From positions 1-6,289 of the forward strand of contig CAKRAT010000083.1 in the NCBI GenBank assembly GCA_934295165.1: a stretch of DNA of 6,289 nucleotides, written 5' to 3'. Of the stretch, positions 1 to 5,928 are shown one piece after another. The notes under the pieces were generated by a model. The model saw only the letters and a list, made by a program, of their open reading frames with translations. It ran no database searches and was not told the DNA's origin. The stretch comes from an uncultured Dorea sp. Lineage in GTDB: Bacteria > Bacillota > Clostridia > Lachnospirales > Lachnospiraceae. The position numbers and the translations under genes are program-made. The stretch's first letter is position 1; the number at the start of each line of letters is the position of its first letter.

Positions 1-30
1 TGAATGTGCATTATGATCCATTTTATCCAT
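1..30 (-). CDS. N-terminal fragment of an unidentified leftward gene (cut by window edge)
   Basis: Reading leftward, an ATG at 30-28 opens a frame that stays open to the edge and encodes MDKMDHNAHS. It is preceded by a good Shine-Dalgarno sequence, GAAAGGA (plus positions 45-39), with an 8-nt spacer. A second in-frame ATG lies at codon 4, but the spacing favours the first. An extended -10 element (60-70) and a dyad (30-65) sit just upstream, so initiation signals are complete. Ten residues are too few to assign a family. The dyad overlapping the -10 suggests an autoregulated gene, perhaps a transcriptional regulator, but that is inference. Confidence 0.6.
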   Translation of the reverse strand, partial: MDKMDHNAHS

Positions 31-65
31 ATAATCAGTCCTTTCTATTCTTTCGACTGATTATA
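30..65. promoter_or_regulatory. 11-bp inverted repeat, candidate operator of the leftward gene
   Basis: TATAATCAGTC (30-40) is exactly complementary to GACTGATTATA (55-65), 11 of 11 bp, with a 14-bp spacer. The right arm contains the TATAAT -10 box, and the left arm ends at the start codon, flanking the SD. Because the right arm is at or upstream of the likely transcription start, a DNA-level operator is more plausible than an mRNA hairpin. A dimeric repressor bound here would block both polymerase and ribosome access signals. Confidence 0.5.
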
Positions 66-70
66 GTATA
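60..70 (-). promoter_or_regulatory. -10 region of the leftward promoter
   Basis: On the minus strand two overlapping -10 boxes are visible: TATAAT (plus 65-60, perfect consensus) and TATACT (plus 70-65) preceded by TGG, an extended -10. No convincing -35 lies 16-18 bp upstream (CTGCAC at 17 bp is poor), consistent with an extended -10 promoter. The transcript would start near 53-58, giving a leader of about 25 nt to the ATG at 30. Confidence 0.5.
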
Positions 71-214
71 CCATACTCCACGGTGCAGAACAAGCGTTCT
101 TTTTCCCGCCCTTCCTTATTCTGTATTCATATCGCATCTTTTTATTTAATATTTTCCATTATTTATTATATAGCACATATTACAATCATTGAGAATCCCA
201 AAACATAATTTTCA

Positions 215-243
215 TTGCCCGTCCACCACTTATTTGTTACAAT
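215..243 (+). promoter_or_regulatory. Candidate hydE promoter
   Basis: TTGCCC (215-220, 4/6 to the -35 consensus), a 17-bp spacer and TACAAT (238-243, 5/6 to the -10 consensus), with TG at 235-236 forming an extended -10 (TGTTACAAT). Transcription would start near 250. A second, overlapping candidate is TTGTTA (234-239), a 16-bp spacer and TATGAT (256-261), starting near 268. Either gives a short leader to hydE. Confidence 0.45.
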
Positions 244-258
244 AATATGAGATATTAT
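242..258. promoter_or_regulatory. 17-bp perfect palindrome at the hydE transcription start
   Basis: ATAATAT (242-248), GAG, ATATTAT (252-258) form a perfect 7-3-7 inverted repeat. It overlaps the end of the TACAAT -10 box and the predicted start site, the usual place for a repressor operator. It is AT-only in its arms, so chance occurrence in this AT-rich region cannot be excluded. I do not recognise it as a known operator consensus. Confidence 0.35.
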
Positions 259-276
259 GATCAATAACATACGGGC

Positions 277-282
277 AAAGGA
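277..282 (+). promoter_or_regulatory. Ribosome binding site that decides the hydE start
   Basis: AAAGGA lies at 277-282. The first in-frame ATG (283) abuts it with no spacer, which would prevent normal initiation. The in-frame GTG at 292 is 9 nt downstream, an ideal distance. The start was therefore placed at 292. Confidence 0.55.
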
Positions 283-291
283 ATGATTTTC

Positions 292-1353
292 GTGAATAAT
301 ACAAACTTAACTTTAAAATACCTGATCGATCAATTACATAAAGAACAGACCCTGACCAAAGAAGAATGGATCACCTTGATCGAAGGCCGCACCCCGGAAC
401 TTTCTGAATATCTCTTTTCCCTGGCCCGCGAAGAACGCCACCGATATTATGGACATGATGTCTATGTCCGCGGTCTGATTGAATTTACCAATTATTGTAA
501 AAATGACTGTCTTTACTGCGGCATACGGAAAAGCAACGACAACGCCCACCGTTACCGCCTGACAGAAGATGATATCCTGAAATGCTGTCATGAAGGCTAT
601 GAACTTAGCTTTCGCACCTTTGTCTTACAGGGCGGCGAAGACGGCTATTATACAGATGAACGCATCGTCCATCTGATCCGGATGATCAAAGAACAATATC
701 CCGACTGTGCCATTACGCTTTCCATCGGAGAAAAATCCAAAGAAAGCTATCAGGCTTACTATGATGCTGGTGCAGACCGTTACCTTCTGCGACATGAAAC
801 TTATAATCATGAGCATTACAAAAAACTGCATCCATCAAATCTCAGTCCCGAACACAGACAGCAGTGTCTGCGTGACTTAAAAGACATCGGTTATCAGATC
901 GGCTGCGGATTCATGGTCGGATCTCCTTACCAGACTCCGGAGCATCTGGCGGAAGATATGCTCTTCATGAAAGAGCTGAATCCTCACATGATTGGAATCG
1001 GTCCATTCATCCCGCATCATGATACCCCATTTGCCGGAGAATCTGCTGGGACACTGGAGCTTACCTTATATATGCTCGGTCTGATCCGGCTGATGATGCC
1101 GAAAGTACTGCTTCCTGCCACGACCGCGCTTGGAACCATCCATCCGAAAGGACGTGAACTGGGTATTCTGGCAGGTGCCAATGTCGTGATGCCGAACCTT
1201 TCACCGACAGAGGTACGAAAAGATTATCTTCTATATGATAATAAGATCTGTACCGGTGATGAATCCGCCCAGTGCAGGCATTGTCTGGAAATGCGGATGA
1301 AGTCGGTAGGTTATCAGGTTGTAACAGACCGGGGCGATTCCCTGAACACTTAA
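292..1353 (+). CDS. hydE: [FeFe]-hydrogenase H-cluster maturation radical SAM protein HydE
   Basis: HydE is a cytoplasmic radical S-adenosylmethionine enzyme that acts with HydG and HydF in assembling the 2Fe subcluster of [FeFe]-hydrogenase. Numbering from the GTG at 292 (353 aa, normal family length), the radical SAM motif CX3CX2C is C69, C73 and C76 in the context NYCKNDCLYCGIR. The SAM-contacting GGED motif follows at 114-117. A TIM-barrel-like body includes the HydE-typical stretches GADRYLLRHET and IGIGPFIPHHDTPF. Near the C-terminus C320, C328 and C331 form CX7CX2C, the accessory Fe-S site present in only some HydE proteins. An ATG at 283 would add three residues but has no RBS spacing. 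It is first in a rightward cluster; hydF follows after 125 bp without an obvious terminator. HydE is preferred over the related BioB or PylB because of the overall sequence and the adjacent hydF. Confidence 0.95.
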   Translation: MNNTNLTLKYLIDQLHKEQTLTKEEWITLIEGRTPELSEYLFSLAREERHRYYGHDVYVRGLIEFTNYCKNDCLYCGIRKSNDNAHRYRLTEDDILKCCHEGYELSFRTFVLQGGEDGYYTDERIVHLIRMIKEQYPDCAITLSIGEKSKESYQAYYDAGADRYLLRHETYNHEHYKKLHPSNLSPEHRQQCLRDLKDIGYQIGCGFMVGSPYQTPEHLAEDMLFMKELNPHMIGIGPFIPHHDTPFAGESAGTLELTLYMLGLIRLMMPKVLLPATTALGTIHPKGRELGILAGANVVMPNLSPTEVRKDYLLYDNKICTGDESAQCRHCLEMRMKSVGYQVVTDRGDSLNT

Positions 1354-1478
1354 AATTTCCTGATTATTTATACAACACTACGAACACGTAAAATAACATT
1401 GCTGCACATTCAAGCATCTTTAGCAACTTTTATATCGTCAGCCTTTACACATAGCTGTCAGAAAGCGAGGAATACATC

Positions 1479-2711
1479 ATGAGTTTAAACAGCACACCTT
1501 CTTCAGAACGGATACATATCGGAATCTTCGGCAGGCGTAATGCCGGAAAATCAAGTCTGATCAACGCCCTTACCGGGCAGAATCTTGCAATTGTATCTGA
1601 CGTGCGTGGAACCACCACTGATCCCGTATTTAAATCCATGGAACTGCTTCCACTTGGTCCTGTCGTCATGATCGACACACCGGGACTCGACGATGAAGGA
1701 GAACTCGGAAAGCTCCGCATCCAGAAAGCTTATCAGGTTCTGAACAAAACCGATATCGCTGTGCTCGTGATCGATGGCACCACGGGGATCACTCCTGAGG
1801 ACACTGCAATCCTTACACGCATACAGGCGAAAAATATTCCGCTCTTACTTGTCCTGAATAAATCCGATCTGGTATCGGAGCACTCCCATCAGGAAATGAT
1901 TGTGTCCACGCATCTGAAGTACAAGATTCCTCTGGATCATATCCTGTGGACCAATACAACGGACAATCTTCATGTTCATGAGTTAAAAGAGCTTCTTGGG
2001 GCTTTGGTCCCGGCAGAGGATGCTTCCCGGTTCATCGTCCGCGATCTCGTGAATCCCGGAGATTTTGTCGTACTTGTTGTTCCGATTGATTCCGCTGCTC
2101 CAAAGGGAAGACTCATTCTTCCACAACAGCAGACGATCCGTGATCTTCTGGATGCCGGCACAACAGCAATCGTTGTAAAAGAGACGGAACTTAAGGGTAC
2201 TCTGGCTTCACTTGGAAAGAAACCTGCACTTGTAATTACTGACAGTCAGGCATTCAAAGAAGTAGACAAAGATACCCCTTGTGATATCCCGCTTACTTCC
2301 TTCTCTATTCTTTTTGCAAGATATAAGGGGAATCTGGAAACCGTTGTCCATGGTGCAAGAGCACTGGATACACTGGAAAATGGAGATACCATTCTGATCA
2401 GCGAGGGCTGTACCCACCACCGTCAGTGTGACGATATCGGCACGGTCAAGCTGCCACAATGGGTACGTGAATATACGGGAAAAGATGTGAATTTTGAATT
2501 TACCAGCGGAATCGAATTCCCACTGCAGCTGGACCGTTATAAAATGATCATACACTGCGGTGGCTGCATGCTGAATGAACGTGAAATGAAATACCGCCTG
2601 AAATGCGCCGGTGACGCAGATATTCCGATCACTAATTATGGAACTGCGATCGCTTATATGAAAGGAATACTCGAACGCAGTATTGAAATATTTCCACAGT
2701 TACGAAAATAA
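1479..2711 (+). CDS. hydF: [FeFe]-hydrogenase H-cluster maturation GTPase HydF
   Basis: HydF is the scaffold/carrier on which the 2Fe precursor is assembled before transfer to apo-hydrogenase. The 410-aa protein has the family's three-part layout. The N-terminal GTPase domain shows the P-loop GRRNAGKS (18-25), switch-I TTT (45-47), DTPG (66-69) and NKSD (127-130). A middle dimerisation region is followed by a C-terminal Fe-S domain with C311 and H313 in CTH, then 45 residues, then H359-C360-G-G-C363. This matches the HydF signature CxH-x(44-53)-HCxxC, so all three cluster cysteines are present. SD GAGGA (1467-1471) sits 7 nt before the ATG. The 125-bp gap after hydE has no convincing promoter or terminator, and only 32 bp separate it from the next gene. 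hydG, the third maturase, is not in the window and must lie elsewhere. Confidence 0.96.
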   Translation: MSLNSTPSSERIHIGIFGRRNAGKSSLINALTGQNLAIVSDVRGTTTDPVFKSMELLPLGPVVMIDTPGLDDEGELGKLRIQKAYQVLNKTDIAVLVIDGTTGITPEDTAILTRIQAKNIPLLLVLNKSDLVSEHSHQEMIVSTHLKYKIPLDHILWTNTTDNLHVHELKELLGALVPAEDASRFIVRDLVNPGDFVVLVVPIDSAAPKGRLILPQQQTIRDLLDAGTTAIVVKETELKGTLASLGKKPALVITDSQAFKEVDKDTPCDIPLTSFSILFARYKGNLETVVHGARALDTLENGDTILISEGCTHHRQCDDIGTVKLPQWVREYTGKDVNFEFTSGIEFPLQLDRYKMIIHCGGCMLNEREMKYRLKCAGDADIPITNYGTAIAYMKGILERSIEIFPQLRK

Positions 2712-2743
2712 ACGCAAACAATAAATACAAAAGGAGAGTTTTC

Positions 2744-3238
2744 ATGAAGATCAGAAAAGCGACAATGAATGACCTTCCGGACATTCTCGCAATCTATGCT
2801 TATGCCCGGGAATATATGAAAGAACACGATAATCCCGATCAGTGGCGGGACAGTTATCCTCCGGTCTCACTCACCACACAAGATATCCAGTCCGGCTGCT
2901 TACATGTCTGCATTATTCAGACAGAAGACAAAGAACAAATCGGAGGCGTATTCTATTTTCATCAGGAAGAAGACCCTGATTACCAGAATATTGACGGCTC
3001 CTGGTTAAACGACAAACCATATGCGGTTGTACACAGGGTTGCTACCGCACCAGATACCAGAGGCGTAGCTACTTTCTGCCTGAACTGGGCTTATGAGCAA
3101 TTTTCAAACATTAAGATCGATACGCACGATGACAATATCCCTATGCAGCATCTGCTTGCCAAATTAGGCTTCACCTGCTGCGGTCATACTACACTGCAAA
3201 ACGGCGATGTGCGTCTGATATATCAAAAATCTATTTAA
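2744..3238 (+). CDS. GNAT-family N-acetyltransferase
   Basis: A 164-aa single-domain protein, standard length for Gcn5-related acetyltransferases, which move acetyl from acetyl-CoA to an amine; the substrate cannot be read from sequence. The N-terminal strand and helix KIRKATMNDLPDILAIY is the usual GNAT opening. The core acetyl-CoA region is HRVATAPDTRGVATFCLNW (97-115). Its pyrophosphate loop, RGVATF, departs from the canonical RGxGxG/A. IDTHDDN (125-131) and MQHLLAKLGF (134-143) form the final helix and strand of the fold. It has a strong SD, AAAAGGAGA, about 7 nt before the ATG and starts 32 bp after hydF, so it is probably co-transcribed. A terminator follows at 3251. It is not a known hydrogenase maturation factor, and its role in this cluster is unknown. 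Confidence 0.85.
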   Translation: MKIRKATMNDLPDILAIYAYAREYMKEHDNPDQWRDSYPPVSLTTQDIQSGCLHVCIIQTEDKEQIGGVFYFHQEEDPDYQNIDGSWLNDKPYAVVHRVATAPDTRGVATFCLNWAYEQFSNIKIDTHDDNIPMQHLLAKLGFTCCGHTTLQNGDVRLIYQKSI

Positions 3239-3250
3239 CTCAAAGACCGC

Positions 3251-3297
3251 AGGCAGATGCTTTTCACAATATTCCTGAAAACATCTGCCTTTCTTTC
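3251..3297 (+). terminator. Rho-independent terminator of the hydE-hydF-GNAT cluster
   Basis: AGGCAGATG (3251-3259) pairs with CATCTGCCT (3282-3290). After a single bulged C3260 the stem continues with TTTTC/GAAAA (3261-3265 with 3277-3281), giving 14 bp around an 11-nt loop. A T-rich tail, TTCTTTC, follows on the plus strand. On the minus strand no T-run follows the stem, so it mainly serves the rightward cluster, although the hairpin also lies just beyond the stop of the convergent regulator gene. Confidence 0.8.
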
Positions 3298-3302
3298 ATC
3301 TT

Positions 3303-3761
3303 CTATCCTTCTTCCTCTTCTTCCAGTGCTTCTACATTCAACCCTCTCGGCTCAACCGGCGTTGAGAACACGATCTGCGTCTGTGTCTTGCCGAAATGCT
3401 GAAGCTGTCCGATGAATCCGTCCAGTTCGATCGTACTCGGAAATGCTACCTTCATAAGCATCGAATAGTTACCAGTCACACAATTGCATTCAATCACGTT
3501 CGGAATGCTTTCTATAAATGGATAAAACTCCGGTTTCTGCACCGGCTCCAATTCCATATTGATAAATGCCGTGATATGAAAACCTAATTTTAGCGGATCT
3601 ATCTTCACTCCATAGCCTTTAATAATTCCTTCTTTTTCCATTTTTTCAATTCTGGCCGATACCGCCGGAGTGGATAAGTATACCTCCTTTGCCAGATCTT
3701 TTAATGACATTCTCGCATTTTTCTGTAATAAATAAATCAAATGTTCGTCGATACGATCCAT
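3303..3761 (-). CDS. Lrp/AsnC-family transcriptional regulator
   Basis: A 152-aa protein with the two-domain Lrp/AsnC plan. Residues 1-50 form a winged helix-turn-helix; MSLKDLAKEVYLSTPAVSAR is the HTH, with its recognition helix from about T31 to E42. Residues about 60-145 form the RAM effector-binding and oligomerisation domain. At the usual effector loop G-D-[YF]-D the sequence is GNYS (97-100), so both acidic positions are replaced. The tail is acidic (EEEEEG). SD AAAGGA lies 9 nt before the ATG on the minus strand. The gene is convergent with the GNAT gene and divergent from aspA. Such regulators often sense an amino acid and control a neighbouring gene, which makes aspA and itself the obvious targets; that is inference from position. 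Confidence 0.93.
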   Translation of the reverse strand: MDRIDEHLIYLLQKNARMSLKDLAKEVYLSTPAVSARIEKMEKEGIIKGYGVKIDPLKLGFHITAFINMELEPVQKPEFYPFIESIPNVIECNCVTGNYSMLMKVAFPSTIELDGFIGQLQHFGKTQTQIVFSTPVEPRGLNVEALEEEEEG

Positions 3762-3859
3762 ATTGTCACGTCCTTTCCCTGATCTTATTTCATTTTTATC
3801 TTAGATTTTTCTGTTCATTTTCTTATATATTTTTCCTATAATTGCATTTTCTCACTCCG

Positions 3860-3912
3860 TACTTAATAAGTATACGTTTGTACTTATAAAAATACAATTT
3901 TCTCTCTACTTA
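3860..3912. repeat. Cluster of TACTTA half-sites in the divergent spacer
   Basis: TACTTA occurs at 3860-3865, 3881-3886 and 3907-3912, and its complement TAAGTA at 3867-3872. The first pair is a perfect 6-1-6 palindrome. The second pair extends to ATAAGTA-N8-TACTTAT (3866-3872 with 3881-3887). The first two forward copies are 21 bp apart, two DNA turns, so they face the same side of the helix. Repeated half-sites over the regulator's own promoter fit autoregulation by an oligomeric Lrp-type protein. Confidence 0.4.
3869..3897 (-). promoter_or_regulatory. Candidate promoter of the Lrp-family gene
   Basis: On the minus strand TTGTAT (plus 3897-3892; first three bases match consensus) is followed by a 17-bp spacer and TATACT (plus 3874-3869, 5/6 match). 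The leader to the ATG at 3761 would be about 100 nt. The -10 box lies inside the TACTTA/TAAGTA repeat cluster, so occupancy of those sites would repress it. Confidence 0.35.
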
Positions 3913-4006
3913 CACTTAAGAAAATAAAGTCAGATCCCTCATCTTTTAAAAATAAAAAGTCAAACCTTCAAAATTCGAATTTATTTTCACACTCGTGCAT
4001 CTTCTA

Positions 4007-4047
4007 TTTACAAAATTTTTTATCGGGTGTAACCTTAGCACCATAAT
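4007..4047 (+). promoter_or_regulatory. Candidate aspA promoter region
   Basis: Two overlapping possibilities exist and I cannot choose between them. TTTACA (4007-4012, 5/6) with a 17-bp spacer leads to a weak -10, TAACCT (4030-4035). Alternatively CATAAT (4042-4047, 5/6) has only TTTATC (4019-4024, 3/6) 17 bp upstream. The second would start transcription near 4054, just at the first ATCACA site, with a leader of about 70 nt. GGTG-N9-CACC (4026-4042) straddles the region. Confidence 0.35.
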
Positions 4048-4054
4048 TCAAACA

Positions 4055-4094
4055 GAGATCACAGAACAACTTAAAAATGTGATTTCTGATCACA
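4055..4094. promoter_or_regulatory. Triplicate ATCACA/TGTGAT half-sites in the aspA leader
   Basis: GATCACA occurs at 4057-4063 and again at 4088-4094, 31 bp apart (three DNA turns). The complement TGTGAT lies between them at 4078-4083. The inner copy can pair with either neighbour: GAGATCACA/TGTGATTTC gives a 9-bp stem with one wobble and a 14-nt loop, and TGTGAT-N5-ATCACA a 6-bp stem. The arrangement suits binding by a multimeric regulator such as the adjacent Lrp-type protein, or two mutually exclusive leader hairpins. Confidence 0.45.
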
Positions 4095-4125
4095 ACATTT
4101 TAACGACAAGCAGGAGGATGTAATT

Positions 4126-5565
4126 ATGATGAGAACAAGAACAGAAGCAGATTCAATTGGTGTAATGGAAGTCCCGGCAGAAGCCTACTACGGAGTACAG
4201 GCATTAAGAGCAAAAGAGAATTTCCCGATCACACACCAGCAGTTACATCCTGAATTCATAAAAAGTATGGCAAAACTCAAGAAAGCCGCTGCCATCACCA
4301 ACCGTGATGCAGGACTTCTCCCACTGAATATCGCCTCAGCGATCATGAAGGCATGCGACGATCTGATCGTCGGAAAATTCACCGACGCCTTCATCGTAGA
4401 TGCCATACAGGGTGGTGCAGGAACTTCCGCAAATATGAATGCAAACGAAGTAATCGCCAACCGTGCAATTGAAATCCTCGGTGGAACAAAAGGTGATTAT
4501 TCCCTGGTTCACCCAAATGATCACGTCAACATGGCTCAGTCCACCAACGATATCATTCCAAGTGCAGGAAAGCTTACTGCCATCACATTACTTACCGGCA
4601 CCATCAAAGAACTTCACCGTCTCTATGAAGCACTTATGGACAAAGCGGAAGAATTCGATCCCATTTTAAAAATGGGACGCACACAGTTACAGGATGCCGT
4701 TCCGATGCGCCTCGGCCAGTCCTTCCACGCATATGCTTCTGTCCTTCACAGAGATCTCTTACGATTAGAAGATACCATACACACCCTGGAAATGCTCAAT
4801 ATGGGCGGAACCGCCATCGGATCTTCCATCAATGTAAGTCCTCTATATCTCAAAAACATTTGTAAAAACCTGAATAAAATTACAAAAGGAAACTTTTATC
4901 TGGCGGATGATCTGTTTGACGCAACCCAGAACCTGGATGGATTCGTAACCGTATCCGGTGTCTTAAAGACCTGCGCCGTTAACCTTTCCAAGATGTGTAA
5001 CGATCTGCGTCTCTTAAGCAGCGGTCCGAAGACCGGAATCGGCGAAATTAATCTTCCAGCAAGACAGAATGGTTCATCTATTATGCCAGGCAAGATCAAC
5101 CCGGTTATTCCAGAAGTCGTATCCCAGGTTGCTTTCAATATCATCGGACACGATTACACGATCACAATGGCTGCCGAAGCCGGACAGTTGGAACTCAATG
5201 CATTTGAGCCGGTAATCTTCTATACCTTATTCGAATCCATCGAAACACTCGGACACGCCGCACAGACTCTGACCGACAACTGTATCCTTGGAATCACTGC
5301 CAATGAAAAACACTGTAAAGATCTGGTAAATGCAAGTGCCGGTATCGCGACTGCACTTTGCCCATCGATTGGATATGCTGCTTCTGCTGCACTAGCTAAG
5401 GAATCTTTGAAAACGGATGTGCCGGTACGTGAGCTGGCGGTTGCGAAGGGATATGTTACGGAGGAAGAAGCTGAGAAACTTCTGGATCCTTATGCTATGA
5501 CGGGGAAGAAATTGGGTAAAGCGGAATATGGGGATTACCGGAAGGTGGCTGCGCTTTCTATTTAA
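4126..5565 (+). CDS. aspA: Aspartate ammonia-lyase (aspartase)
   Basis: AspA converts L-aspartate reversibly to fumarate and ammonia in the cytoplasm and is a homotetramer in the fumarase/aspartase superfamily. The 479-aa length is typical. The three conserved regions that build the active site are GTSANMNANEV (99-109), NMAQSTND (135-142) with GRTQLQDAVPM (184-194), and the signature loop GSSIMPGKINP (316-326). S318 is the expected catalytic base, with K323 and N325 for substrate binding. PVIPEVVSQVAF and AAEAGQLELNAFEPVI after the loop are aspartase-like; fumarase C has a different continuation. SD AGGAGG (4112-4117) lies 8 nt before the ATG; the adjacent ATG at 4129 is an alternative. It is divergent from the Lrp-type regulator. 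No simple terminator follows, and a large structured element begins 10 nt after the stop. The last 57 codons use a markedly different set of third bases from the rest. Confidence 0.95.
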   Translation: MMRTRTEADSIGVMEVPAEAYYGVQALRAKENFPITHQQLHPEFIKSMAKLKKAAAITNRDAGLLPLNIASAIMKACDDLIVGKFTDAFIVDAIQGGAGTSANMNANEVIANRAIEILGGTKGDYSLVHPNDHVNMAQSTNDIIPSAGKLTAITLLTGTIKELHRLYEALMDKAEEFDPILKMGRTQLQDAVPMRLGQSFHAYASVLHRDLLRLEDTIHTLEMLNMGGTAIGSSINVSPLYLKNICKNLNKITKGNFYLADDLFDATQNLDGFVTVSGVLKTCAVNLSKMCNDLRLLSSGPKTGIGEINLPARQNGSSIMPGKINPVIPEVVSQVAFNIIGHDYTITMAAEAGQLELNAFEPVIFYTLFESIETLGHAAQTLTDNCILGITANEKHCKDLVNASAGIATALCPSIGYAASAALAKESLKTDVPVRELAVAKGYVTEEEAEKLLDPYAMTGKKLGKAEYGDYRKVAALSI

Positions 5566-5590
5566 TCTTTTAAGCGGCTGATACCCGGTC

Positions 5591-5798
5591 GGAAGAAAAG
5601 TAAGAGAGTCCAGCTACGTGCTGATTCGATCATGGAGTATTTCTAAAGCATAAAAATTGTCCTAAAAGCAGCAGTCAAAAAACCAAAACTCGCAAGCTCA
5701 GACAATGATTTTTTGACTGCTAACGGACAATTTTGATACTTAAGAAATACTAACCATGATCTCATATGCACGTAGCTGGACTCTCTTACTTTTCTTCC
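5591..5798. repeat. Hairpin 1: 208-nt long imperfect inverted repeat
   Basis: The outer arms 5591-5621 and 5768-5798 are perfectly complementary over 31 bp. Inward, in register: 5628-5635 with 5754-5761 (8 bp, after a 6x6 internal loop); 5636-5644 with 5743-5751 (9 bp, 2-nt bulge); 5646-5648 with 5739-5741 and 5650-5651 with 5736-5737; 5653-5662 with 5725-5734 (10 bp); and 5670-5682 with 5709-5721 (13 bp). The terminal loop is 26 nt (5683-5708). About 76 bp pair in total. It is far longer than a terminator and has no T-run after its base. Confidence 0.9.
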
Positions 5799-5815
5799 TT
5801 ACGTTATCGCATGCT

Positions 5816-5928
5816 GTAATGATTCAATAGTGGAAGCATAACTGTTGTGATACCGGAAGTTTTCTTACAAAACCAGTCACCACAACCTCCCGGCTACATA
5901 CAAAGGGTCCCTCTATTGAATTCATTAT
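5816..5928. repeat. Hairpin 2 of the multi-hairpin element
   Basis: TTCAATAG (5823-5830) pairs with CTATTGAA (5913-5920). The helix continues outward through TAATGA (5817-5822) with T-CATTA (5921-5927, one bulged T at 5922), closed by a G-U pair 5816/5928. Inside, GTTGTG (5844-5849) pairs with CACAAC (5881-5886), and GTTTT (5859-5863) with AAAAC (5869-5873) forms an apical hairpin. It is less regular than hairpins 1 and 3. Confidence 0.6.

Noticed and set aside
87..104. AGAAC-AAGC-GTTCT followed by T residues as a terminator
   Set aside because: The stem is only 5 bp and weak, and no rightward gene precedes it in the window.
234..269. Rex (redox sensor) operator at hydE, from the TTGTTA half-site
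   Set aside because: The matching half TTAACAA is not at the required spacing; only a 5-bp inverted match (TGTTA/TAACA) 25 bp away exists.
334..831. Minus-strand open frames inside hydE
   Set aside because: They lie opposite a clearly coding gene, have no RBS support and encode no recognisable protein; the same applies to frames opposite hydF, the regulator and aspA.
4078..4094. CRP-type site TGTGA-N-TCACA
   Set aside because: The spacer is 7 rather than 6 bp, and the repeat belongs to a three-copy arrangement; a CRP assignment is not justified in a likely Clostridia.
4118..4123. ATG-TAA minimal frame just before aspA
   Set aside because: It abuts the AGGAGG with no spacer, so it would not be initiated; it is simply the spacer before the true ATG at 4126.
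5591..5798. Simple Rho-independent terminator for aspA
   Set aside because: The stem is about 76 bp with a 26-nt loop and is not followed by a T-run; its internal T6 lies inside a stem.
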